A stretch of DNA of 64,000 nt from Micromonospora nigra. GTDB lineage: Bacteria; Actinomycetota; Actinomycetes; Mycobacteriales; Micromonosporaceae. The notes beneath the pieces were generated by a model. The model did no database searches and was not told where the DNA came from. It worked only from the letters and a program-made list of their open reading frames with translations. The DNA is taken from contig NZ_FMHT01000003.1 of NCBI RefSeq assembly GCF_900091585.1, positions 1,531,001 to 1,595,000 on the forward strand, in the 5' to 3' direction. Every line of letters begins with the position of its first letter. Position 1 is the first letter of the stretch. A program made the translations under genes and the position numbers. This document shows positions 53,996-64,000 of this stretch, piece by piece.

Positions 53996-55339
53996 GTGGC
54001 GAATGGCGGGAGCCGGCCCATCGCACCGGTACGCAGGCTGATCGCGGCGGTGCTGGGCACCGTGGCCACGTTCGTGGTGCTCTTCGGCCTCGGCATGACG
54101 AGCTGGGCGATCGTCGCCCTGGGGGTGGCGCTGCTGGTGCTGGCGATCGCGTTGGCCACCGTGCGCGGTGGCGGGCGCACCTGGGTGGTCGGGGCCGGGC
54201 ATGTGCACAGCGCGTCCGAGCCGCCCACCCAGTACGCGTTCGGCCGCTGCGAACTGCAACTGGTGATCGACGCGCCGGGCCTGCCGCCCCGCTCCAAGAA
54301 GATCATCGAGCCGCGGGTGCCGGTGGCCAAGTGGCCGTCGCTGGGCCAGACCCTGCCCATCCGGGTGGCTCTGGACGACCAGCGCCACGTCCGGGTGCTC
54401 TGGGACGACGTGCCGACCCACGCCGAGACCGCCGCCGAGACCGCCGCCGGGGTCGACCTGCCGTCCGGGTACGCCGAACCGGAACCCGTCGACGAGACGC
54501 TCATCCGGCAGGAGGCCCCGCCGTGGGCCGACCGCGCCGCCGAGGACGACTTCCACGACGACGTCCGCGACCCGGTGGGCGACCCGATGCGGGAACCGCC
54601 GCGCGCCGACCTGCCGGTGCGGGCGGACGAACCGCCGCGGCTGCACCAGCGCCCCGGTGGTCCGGTGGTGCTGGAGGGCATCCTGGTCGAGCAGACGGTC
54701 GGCGGCACCCTGCCCCGCCGGGCCACCCCCGCCCCGCGCACCCCGGCCGAGGAACGCTTCGACCCGCCCGCTCCCACCACCCACGCCGACCCGGCCGTCG
54801 CACCCGACCTCGCCGACCCGATCGACCTCCCGCTCGACGACGGTCCGGTTCCGGGCAGGTCCCGACCCGAGCGGGAGAAGGTCGAGCGGGAGGAGGACGT
54901 CAGCACCGAGGATCTCGACGAGGCGATCTTCGGCTTCGACCCCGACGCCGCCGACCCGGCGGGCCCGATCAGCGGGGTGGGCCTGACCCTGCTGGTCACC
55001 GAACTGGACCGGTCGCTGGAGTTCTACCGGGACCGGCTCGGCTTCACCGAGGTCGACCGGGGATCCGGCAACGCGGTACTGGCGTCCGGGGCGACCAGGT
55101 TGGTGCTGCGCGAGATCACCGGGGCGGCACCGATCAGCCGCCGGCTGGTCCACGTCAACCTCGACGTCGACGACATCCAGGCAGCGTACGAGCGGCTCCG
55201 CGACACCGGGGTGCGGTTCACGTACGCCCCCCGGGTGGTCAACCGGGGCACCAGACTGGAGGTGTGGGCCGCCGCCTTCCGGGATCCGGACGGTCACGGC
55301 ATCGCGCTCACCCAGTGGCGCGAGCGCGCCGACGCCTGA
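53996..55339 (+). CDS. Fusion of a two-helix membrane domain and a C-terminal VOC (glyoxalase-like) domain
   Basis: The 447-residue protein begins with two membrane helices (IAAVLGTVATFVVLFGLGM and WAIVALGVALLVLAIALAT). A cytoplasmic beta-rich stretch follows (QYAFGRCELQLVIDAPGLPP). A 170-residue acidic Pro-rich linker leads to a VOC domain of about 120 residues (GVGLTLLVTELDRSLEFYRDRLGF ... DPDGHGIALTQW). VOC domains bind metal and act on or bind small molecules; the metal ligands are not obvious here, so it may only bind. Membrane-anchored VOC proteins are unusual. GTG at 53996 has GGGAGG upstream. It converges on the DUF4233 gene. Confidence 0.82.
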   Translation: MANGGSRPIAPVRRLIAAVLGTVATFVVLFGLGMTSWAIVALGVALLVLAIALATVRGGGRTWVVGAGHVHSASEPPTQYAFGRCELQLVIDAPGLPPRSKKIIEPRVPVAKWPSLGQTLPIRVALDDQRHVRVLWDDVPTHAETAAETAAGVDLPSGYAEPEPVDETLIRQEAPPWADRAAEDDFHDDVRDPVGDPMREPPRADLPVRADEPPRLHQRPGGPVVLEGILVEQTVGGTLPRRATPAPRTPAEERFDPPAPTTHADPAVAPDLADPIDLPLDDGPVPGRSRPEREKVEREEDVSTEDLDEAIFGFDPDAADPAGPISGVGLTLLVTELDRSLEFYRDRLGFTEVDRGSGNAVLASGATRLVLREITGAAPISRRLVHVNLDVDDIQAAYERLRDTGVRFTYAPRVVNRGTRLEVWAAAFRDPDGHGIALTQWRERADA

Positions 55340-55456
55340 TCCACGCCGGGGCGTACGCCGTGGCCCACCCCGGCCGCCCGGATCCACCCCGGCCCGTACG
55401 CCTGATCACGTCGGGGCCGCCCGGGCGACAGGTGCCGGCACGGCCGCCGGCCCGGG

Positions 55457-55858
55457 TCAGCCGAGGATGACCCGTCGCACGTGCAGCGCGTACGCCCAGA
55501 CCAGCGCGAAGATCACCCCGAGCGCGAACAGCGACCAGTGCAGCAGACCGGCCAGCATCAGCAGGCCCTGGAGGGCCGTGCCGGCGTGCCAGGCCCAGGG
55601 CCGGCGCATCATGCCGGCCAGCACGATCGCGGCCACGGCCAGGGCCGCCACCGCCGCGATCGCCGCGCCGCCCAGATCGCCGCCGACCACCCGGATGGGC
55701 TGGATGGCCAGCAGCAGCACCAGCGCCTCCAGGCCGAGGGTGCCCGCGCCCAGTCCCCGTACCGCCCGCTGCGGGTCCCGCAGCCCCGACCGGCGGGGAC
55801 CTTCGCCCGGCGGCGGCGATGCGGCCACCGGCTCGTCCTCCGGCGTACGGCCGGTCAT
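55457..55858 (-). CDS. DUF4233 domain-containing membrane protein
   Basis: The 133-residue protein has an acidic cytoplasmic N-terminus, then three or four membrane helices (TLGLEALVLLLAIQPI, AAIAAVAALAVAAIVLAGM, GLLMLAGLLHWSLFALGVIFALVW), the DUF4233 pattern. The family follows folC in most actinobacteria; no function is established. The ATG start overlaps the folC stop by four bases (ATGA). Confidence 0.9.
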   Translation of the reverse strand: MTGRTPEDEPVAASPPPGEGPRRSGLRDPQRAVRGLGAGTLGLEALVLLLAIQPIRVVGGDLGGAAIAAVAALAVAAIVLAGMMRRPWAWHAGTALQGLLMLAGLLHWSLFALGVIFALVWAYALHVRRVILG

Positions 55859-57231
55859 CGCTTCAACAGCCGGCGGGCGTCGGCCACGGTCACCACCGAC
55901 CCGGTGACCAGCACCCCGACCCCGGCCAGCTCGCCCGGGACGTCCTCCTCGGCCAGCGTCACGGCCACCTCGATCGCGTCCGGCATCTCCTCGGCCACCT
56001 CGACCCGGTCCGGCCCGAACACCTCGGCGGCGAGCGCCGCCAGTTCCCGTGCCGGCATCGCCCGGGGCGAGCTGTTGCGCGTCACCACCACCTGGTCGAC
56101 GACCGGTTCGAGCAGTTCCAGCAGGCTTGCCGCGTCCTTGTCCGCGAGCACGCCGAGCACCGCCACCAGCTTGCTGAAGGCGAACTCCTCCTGGAGCGCG
56201 GCGACCGTGGCGGCCATGCCGTGCGGGTTGTGGGCGCCGTCGAGCAGGATCGTCGGTGCGGTGCGGACCCGTTCGAGGCGGCCCGGCGAGGTCGCCGTGG
56301 CGAAGCCCTCGCGGACGGTCTCCACGTCCAGTTGCCGCTTCGCGCCCGCGCCGAGGAACGCCTCGACGGCGGCGAGCGCCACCGCCGCGTTCTGCGCCTG
56401 GTGGGCACCGTGCAGCGGGACGAACACCTCGTCGTAGACGCCGCCCAGGCCCTGGATGCTCAGCATCTGCCCGCCGACCGCCACGGCCCGCCGCAGCACC
56501 CCGAACTCGACCCCCTCCCGGGCGACGGTCGCGCCCACCTCGGCGCACCGTTCGAGGATCGGCCGAGCGGCCTCCTCCTCCTGCGCGGCGCAGAGCACCG
56601 TGGCCCCGGGGTGGATGATGCCGGCCTTGGCCAGGGCGATGTCCTGGAGCGTGTCGCCGAGGAACTCGGTGTGGTCCAGCCCGATCGGGGTGAGCACGCA
56701 CACCCCGGCCTGGATCACGTTGGTGGAGTCCTCCGCGCCGCCGAGGCCCACCTCGACCACCGCGACGTCGACCGGCGCGTCGGCGAACGTGGCGAACGCC
56801 AGCGCCGTGGTCATGTCGAAGTACGTCAGGGGCTCCGCCGACCGGGCGTCCACCAGCTCGGCCAGCGGCTCCACCTCCCGGTACGTGGCGGTGAACCGCT
56901 CCTCGTCCACCGGCTCGCCGTCCAGGCTGATCCGTTCCCGCACCGTCTCCAGGTGCGGGCTGGTGTACCGGCCGGTGTGCAGCCCGAACGCCCGCAGCAG
57001 CGAGTCGATCATCCGGGCCGTGGAGGTCTTGCCGTTGGTGCCGGTCAGGTGGATCGACGGGTACGCCCGCTGCGGGCTGCCCAGCAGGTCGAGCAGGGCC
57101 GCGATCCGGTCCAGCTCGAACACCATCCGGGTGAAGCCGCGGCCGGCCAGTTCGGCCTCGACGGCGGCGAAGCCGGTCTGCGCGGCACGGCTCGCCCGGC
57201 CGGCAGTCGAGGTGTCGGTGTGGTCGGTCAC
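55855..57231 (-). CDS. folC: Bifunctional dihydrofolate synthase/folylpolyglutamate synthase
   Basis: The 458-residue Mur-ligase-fold protein has the P-loop [13 protein letters not shown], the folate motif [13 protein letters not shown] and [13 protein letters not shown] in the C-terminal domain. It adds glutamate to dihydropteroate and further glutamates to folate. The GTG start overlaps the valS stop by four bases (GTGA), so valS-folC-DUF4233 are coupled, an actinobacterial order. Confidence 0.95.
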   Translation of the reverse strand: MTDHTDTSTAGRASRAAQTGFAAVEAELAGRGFTRMVFELDRIAALLDLLGSPQRAYPSIHLTGTNGKTSTARMIDSLLRAFGLHTGRYTSPHLETVRERISLDGEPVDEERFTATYREVEPLAELVDARSAEPLTYFDMTTALAFATFADAPVDVAVVEVGLGGAEDSTNVIQAGVCVLTPIGLDHTEFLGDTLQDIALAKAGIIHPGATVLCAAQEEEAARPILERCAEVGATVAREGVEFGVLRRAVAVGGQMLSIQGLGGVYDEVFVPLHGAHQAQNAAVALAAVEAFLGAGAKRQLDVETVREGFATATSPGRLERVRTAPTILLDGAHNPHGMAATVAALQEEFAFSKLVAVLGVLADKDAASLLELLEPVVDQVVVTRNSSPRAMPARELAALAAEVFGPDRVEVAEEMPDAIEVAVTLAEEDVPGELAGVGVLVTGSVVTVADARRLLKR

Positions 57232-59846
57232 GAGGGCAGCGCCTCCAGAGCGGCGTCGATCCGGGTCAGGTCGGCTTCGGCAACGGCCAGCCGTTCGCGG
57301 ATCTTGGCAACCACGTGCTCGGGAGCCTTGCCGACGAACGCCGGGTTGTCGAGCTTCGCCCGCGCCTGGCCCGCCTCCTTCTCGGCGGCCGCGCGGTCCT
57401 TCGTGAGGCGGGCCCGCTCGGCGGCCACGTCGATCGAGCCGCGGGTGTCCAGCGCGACGGCCACCTCACCGGGCATAGCGAGGGTGGCGCTGGCCTGGAA
57501 GCCGTCCCCCGCCTCGTCGAGGCGGACCAGCGAGCGGATCAGCGGCTCGTGCCCGGCGATGCCGGCACCCGGCAACCCGTCGAGCCGGGCGGCGACCCGC
57601 TGCGTCGGGCGCAGGCCCTGGTCGGAACGGAACCGGCGGATCTCGGTGACCACCCGCTGGAGGGTGCCGATCTCCGCCTCGGCGGCATCGTCGACCAGCG
57701 CGCGGTCGGCGACCGGCCAGGCTGCGGTCATCACCGTCTCGCCACCGGTGAGCGCCGTCCACAGCTCCTCGGTGACGAACGGGACCACGGGGTGCAGCAG
57801 CCGCAGCAGGTGGTCGAGCACGTGCCCGAGAACGCGGCGGGTGGTGTCGGCGGCGGGACCACCGGCCGCCAGTACCGGCTTGCTCAACTCCACGTACCAG
57901 TCGCAGACGTCGTCCCAGGCGAAGTGGTACAGCAGGTCGCAGACCTTCGCGAACTCGTACGCCTCGAACTGTTCGTCCACCTCGGCCGTCACGTGCGACA
58001 GCCGGGACAGGATCCATCGGTCGACCGTCGACAGGTCGTCGACCGGCGGCAGCCCACCGCGCGTGTGCGCGCCGTTCATGAGGGCGAACCGGGTGGCGTT
58101 CCACAGCTTGTTGCAGAAGTTGCGGGAGCCCTGGCACCACTCCTCGCTCACCGGCACGTCCCCGCCCGGGTTCGCACCCCGGGCCAGGGTGAACCGGGTC
58201 GCGTCAGCGCCGAAGCGCTCGATCCAGTCCAGCGGGTCGACCACGTTGCCGAACGACTTCGACATCTTCTTGCCGTGCTCGTCACGCACCATGCCGTGCA
58301 GGGCGACGACGTCGAACGGCGGTCGGCCGTCCATCGCGTACAGCCCGAACATCATCATCCGGGCGACCCAGAAGAACAGGATGTCGTACCCGGTGACCAG
58401 CACACTGGTCGGGTAGAACTTCGCCAGGTCGGGGGTCTGCTCCGGCCAGCCGAGCGTGGAGAACGGCCACAGGCCGCTGGAGAACCAGGTGTCCAGCACG
58501 TCCTCGTCCTGGTGCCAGCCCTCGCCGGTGGGCGGCTCCTCGTCCGGTCCCACGCAGACGATCTCACCGGCCGGGCCGTACCAGACGGGGATCCGGTGAC
58601 CCCACCACAGCTGCCGCGAGATGCACCAGTCGTGCATGTTGTCGACCCAGGCGAAGTAACGCTTCGCCAGCTCCGCCGGCTCGATCTTCACCCGGCCGTC
58701 GCGGACCGCGTCGCCGGCCGCCTCGGCCAACGGCGAGGTGTTGACGAACCACTGCAACGACAGTCGGGGCTCGACCGTGGTACGGCACCGCGAGCAGTGA
58801 CCCACCGCGTGCACGTACGGCCGCTTCTCGGCCACGATCCGGCCCTGCTCGCGCAGTGCGGCGACGATCGCGGGCCGCGCCTCGTAGCGGTCCAGGCCCT
58901 CGAACGGGCCGGAAGCGGTGATGACGCCGCGCTCGTCCATGATCGTCAGGGCCGGCAGGCCGTGCCGCTGGCCGATCTCGAAGTCGTTCGGGTCGTGTGC
59001 CGGGGTCACCTTCACCATGCCGGTGCCGAAGGCCGGGTCGACGTGCGCGTCACCGACGATGGGGATCCGACGGCCGGTCAACGGCAGTTCGACCTCGGTG
59101 CCGATCAGGTGCCGGTACCGCTCGTCGTCGGGGTGCACCGCCACCGCCGTGTCGCCCAGCATGGTCTCGGCCCGGGTGGTCGCCACGACGACCTCGTCGC
59201 TGTAGCGGATCGAGATCAGTTCGCCGTCGTCGTCGGTGTGCTCCACCTCGATGTCGGACAACGCGGTGAGGCAGCGCGGGCACCAGTTGATGATCCGGTT
59301 GGCGCGGTAGATCAACCCGTCGTCGTAGAGCTTCTTGAACATGGTCTGGACGGCCCGGGACAGGCCCTCGTCCATGGTGAAGCGCTCACGGTCCCAGTCG
59401 ACCGAGTCACCGAGGCGACGCATCTGGCCCAGGATCGCACCACCGGACTCGGCCTTCCACTGCCACACCCGCTCGACGAACGTCTCCCGGCCCAGGTCGT
59501 GCCGGGACAGGCCCGCACCGGCGAGCTGCCGCTCGACCACGTTCTGGGTGGCGATGCCGGCGTGGTCCATGCCGGGCAGCCACAGCGCCTCGAAGCCCTG
59601 CATCCGCTTACGCCGCACCAGGGCGTCCTGCACCGTGTGGTCGAGCGCGTGGCCCATGTGCAGCGAGCCCGTGACGTTCGGCGGGGGGATGACGACCGTG
59701 AAGGCGGGCTTGTCGCTGCCGGCGGACGCCCGGAACCGACCGTCGGCCACCCAACGCTCGTACCGTCGCTGCTCTACCTCGCCGGGCTGGTACTGGCCGG
59801 CAAGGGTCGGGGCGTCGGGGCGTCGGGCATCCAGTCTCTCGGTCAC
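57228..59846 (-). CDS. valS: Valyl-tRNA synthetase
   Basis: The 872-residue class I synthetase has the HIGH-type motif [15 protein letters not shown] and KMSKS in [14 protein letters not shown]. The editing domain lies between, and the C-terminal coiled coil ([27 protein letters not shown]) contacts tRNA. It charges tRNA-Val. The GTG start at 59846 lacks a clear ribosome site. It heads the valS-folC-DUF4233 operon and diverges from the small membrane-protein gene at 59915. Confidence 0.96.
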   Translation of the reverse strand: MTERLDARRPDAPTLAGQYQPGEVEQRRYERWVADGRFRASAGSDKPAFTVVIPPPNVTGSLHMGHALDHTVQDALVRRKRMQGFEALWLPGMDHAGIATQNVVERQLAGAGLSRHDLGRETFVERVWQWKAESGGAILGQMRRLGDSVDWDRERFTMDEGLSRAVQTMFKKLYDDGLIYRANRIINWCPRCLTALSDIEVEHTDDDGELISIRYSDEVVVATTRAETMLGDTAVAVHPDDERYRHLIGTEVELPLTGRRIPIVGDAHVDPAFGTGMVKVTPAHDPNDFEIGQRHGLPALTIMDERGVITASGPFEGLDRYEARPAIVAALREQGRIVAEKRPYVHAVGHCSRCRTTVEPRLSLQWFVNTSPLAEAAGDAVRDGRVKIEPAELAKRYFAWVDNMHDWCISRQLWWGHRIPVWYGPAGEIVCVGPDEEPPTGEGWHQDEDVLDTWFSSGLWPFSTLGWPEQTPDLAKFYPTSVLVTGYDILFFWVARMMMFGLYAMDGRPPFDVVALHGMVRDEHGKKMSKSFGNVVDPLDWIERFGADATRFTLARGANPGGDVPVSEEWCQGSRNFCNKLWNATRFALMNGAHTRGGLPPVDDLSTVDRWILSRLSHVTAEVDEQFEAYEFAKVCDLLYHFAWDDVCDWYVELSKPVLAAGGPAADTTRRVLGHVLDHLLRLLHPVVPFVTEELWTALTGGETVMTAAWPVADRALVDDAAEAEIGTLQRVVTEIRRFRSDQGLRPTQRVAARLDGLPGAGIAGHEPLIRSLVRLDEAGDGFQASATLAMPGEVAVALDTRGSIDVAAERARLTKDRAAAEKEAGQARAKLDNPAFVGKAPEHVVAKIRERLAVAEADLTRIDAALEALPS

Positions 59847-59914
59847 CCTGAGAGTCTACGGAGCGCTTCGGCGGACCCGGCATGCGCCACCGGTGCTTCG
59901 CGTACGGTGTCGGC

Positions 59915-60598
59915 ATGTCCGACGCACATCTCACCGAGCGTCAGCTCCCCGGTCGGGCCGAGCCCGTCGACCTGACCGACGAGCCGTTCCAGCTCAGCCA
60001 TCCCGGTTCGGCGGAGCCCTCGACCCGACGAGCCGGTGGGTCGCGGCGTCGGCGGGCGATCCTGGCCGCCCTGGCGGCGCTCGGGCTGCTGGGAGCCGGC
60101 GCCCTGGGCTCCGCCGGCTGGCGGATCGCCCAGCAGAAGGACGCGGACATCGCGACCCCCGATCGGGTCGCCGGCCTGGTCCGGGACGACAGCGAACGGG
60201 CCCGCAACACGGCCGACTACCTGCGCTCCGGCTTCGCCGCCGACATCGAGCTCGACCGCAGCTTCGGCACCGTCTACCGCGACCCGGCCGACGAGAGGCG
60301 CTCGGTGCTCATCTTCGGCGGCACCACCCTGCTCTGGCAGCCGGAACGCGACCTGGACAGCCTGTTCGGCCTGATGACGGAGACTCCCGGGGAGGTGACC
60401 GGCCTGCGGGAGGTCCCGGCGGGTCGGCTCGGCGGGTTCGTCAAGTGCGGCACCACCAGCGGTGAGGGCGGCGACTTCGCGGTCTGCGGCTGGGCCGACC
60501 ACGGCAGTGTGGTGATGGCGATGTTCCCGGGCCGCTCGGTCGACGACTCGGCCCGCCTGCTCCGCGAGATCCGCGAGACGGTCCAGACCCGCCGCTGA
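59915..60598 (+). CDS. Single-pass membrane protein sharing a domain with 47374-48906
   Basis: The 227-residue protein has a short cytoplasmic N-terminus, basic residues (RRAGGSRRRR), one membrane segment (AILAALAALGLLGAGALGSAGW) and an outside domain of about 145 residues. Its end, DHGSVVMAMFPGRSVDDSARLLREIRETV, and the upstream FGGTTLLWQPERDLDSLF match the outside domain of the product at 47374-48906, so they are distant paralogues with very different N-termini. Two cysteines (FVKCG, AVCGW) correspond in both and may form a disulfide. No named family is recognised. It converges on the 5S gene. Confidence 0.8.
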   Translation: MSDAHLTERQLPGRAEPVDLTDEPFQLSHPGSAEPSTRRAGGSRRRRAILAALAALGLLGAGALGSAGWRIAQQKDADIATPDRVAGLVRDDSERARNTADYLRSGFAADIELDRSFGTVYRDPADERRSVLIFGGTTLLWQPERDLDSLFGLMTETPGEVTGLREVPAGRLGGFVKCGTTSGEGGDFAVCGWADHGSVVMAMFPGRSVDDSARLLREIRETVQTRR

Positions 60599-60687
60599 GC
60601 CGCTCGCCGGCCCCGTGCGGGGGCTCACCGCCCTCAGGTCCCGGTTTTGGTGGGTGTCCGGCTCGGGTGTGGTGTGGTGTGGGAATG

Positions 60688-60726
60688 CGTTCAGGGCCAC
60701 CCCATGAAATGGGGTGGCCCTGAACG
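60688..60726 (-). terminator. Strong hairpin terminator of the rRNA operon
   Basis: Perfect 18-bp arms CGTTCAGGGCCACCCCAT and ATGGGGTGGCCCTGAACG with a GAA loop lie seven bases after the 5S gene. The hairpin also serves the convergent plus-strand gene. Confidence 0.95.
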
Positions 60727-60732
60727 AATGTG

Positions 60733-60852
60733 TGTCCGGCGGTGTCCTACTCTCCCACACCCTCCCGAGTGCAGTACCATCGGCGCTGGAGGGCTTAGCT
60801 TCCGGGTTCGGAATGTTGCCGGGCGTTTCCCCTCCGCCATGACCGCCGTAAC
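60733..60852 (-). rRNA. rrf: 5S ribosomal RNA
   Basis: On the minus strand the sequence begins GTTACGGCGGTCATGGCG and includes CCCGGAAGCTAAG and ACTGCACTCGGGAGGGTG, which are 5S landmarks. Length is about 118-120 bases, with complementary ends (GGCGGT / ACCGCC). The borders are accurate to a few bases. It follows the 23S gene after about 105 bases of spacer. Confidence 0.95.
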
Positions 60853-60957
60853 TTTATGGACATGTCAAACAAACCGTTCCATCGACCCCGATGTTTCTGG
60901 GGTGTGGTGTGGTGTGTTCGTTTGTCTAGAGTTGCACAGTGGACGCGTAGCAGCTTG

Positions 60958-64000
<3,043 letters not shown>

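Noticed and set aside
60600..60730. tRNA or small RNA gene before the 5S gene
   Set aside because: The only structure is the perfect terminator hairpin; no cloverleaf can be drawn.

Overview
The window is about 64 kb of very GC-rich actinobacterial chromosome. Many starts are GTG, tightly coupled genes often share four-base GTGA or ATGA stop/start overlaps, and the gene order and products point to Micromonosporaceae (Micromonospora or a close relative; this is inference from gene content, not a database match). I see no phage, transposase, integrase, CRISPR array or tRNA gene.

Most of the window is a conserved housekeeping backbone on the minus strand. In transcription order it runs: valS-folC-DUF4233, ndk, a T-box leader and ileS, plsC, the TIGR03960/TIGR03936 radical-SAM pair, rne, a lipoprotein gene, rplU-rpmA-obgE, then pepN, nadD-rsfS-phosphatase-degV, comEA-comEC, holA plus a small membrane gene, lepA, hemW, hrcA-dnaJ-rsmE and a truncated HIT protein. 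rpsT lies in its usual place between holA and lepA but on the plus strand. The right edge (60.7-64 kb) is the 3' end of an rRNA operon on the minus strand: nearly all of the 23S, then 5S and a strong terminator.

Accessory genes are inserted between backbone blocks. From 6 to 14.3 kb there is an enoyl-CoA hydratase-like gene, a secreted lysozyme-fold protein, a PhyH-type dioxygenase, a MOSC protein, a three-gene sugar ABC transporter without its own ATPase, and two tandem GlsB-type membrane proteins. From 29 to 37.5 kb, between obgE and pepN/nadD where many actinobacteria carry proBA, there is a CYP152-type peroxygenase P450, a zinc alcohol dehydrogenase coupled to an SRPBCC protein, a family-2 glycosyltransferase, a three-gene block of small helical membrane proteins (DUF3618, Holin-X and an Ala/Gln-rich protein), DUF4383 and a GNAT acetyltransferase. 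This accessory block looks like a stress and envelope module.

Regulatory features readable from sequence are a perfect CIRCE operator upstream of hrcA-dnaJ-rsmE, an actinobacterial-type T-box leader with an AUC specifier in front of ileS, two adjacent DnaA-box-like sites upstream of comEA, and many perfect hairpin terminators. Four unrelated intergenic tandem repeats (15, 18, about 22-25 and 31 bp) and one long inverted repeat are not explained by the genes. The observations most worth following are the T-box, the domain shared by two otherwise unrelated membrane proteins (47.4 and 59.9 kb), the CYP152 enzyme, the helical-membrane-protein module and the VOC/membrane fusion protein.
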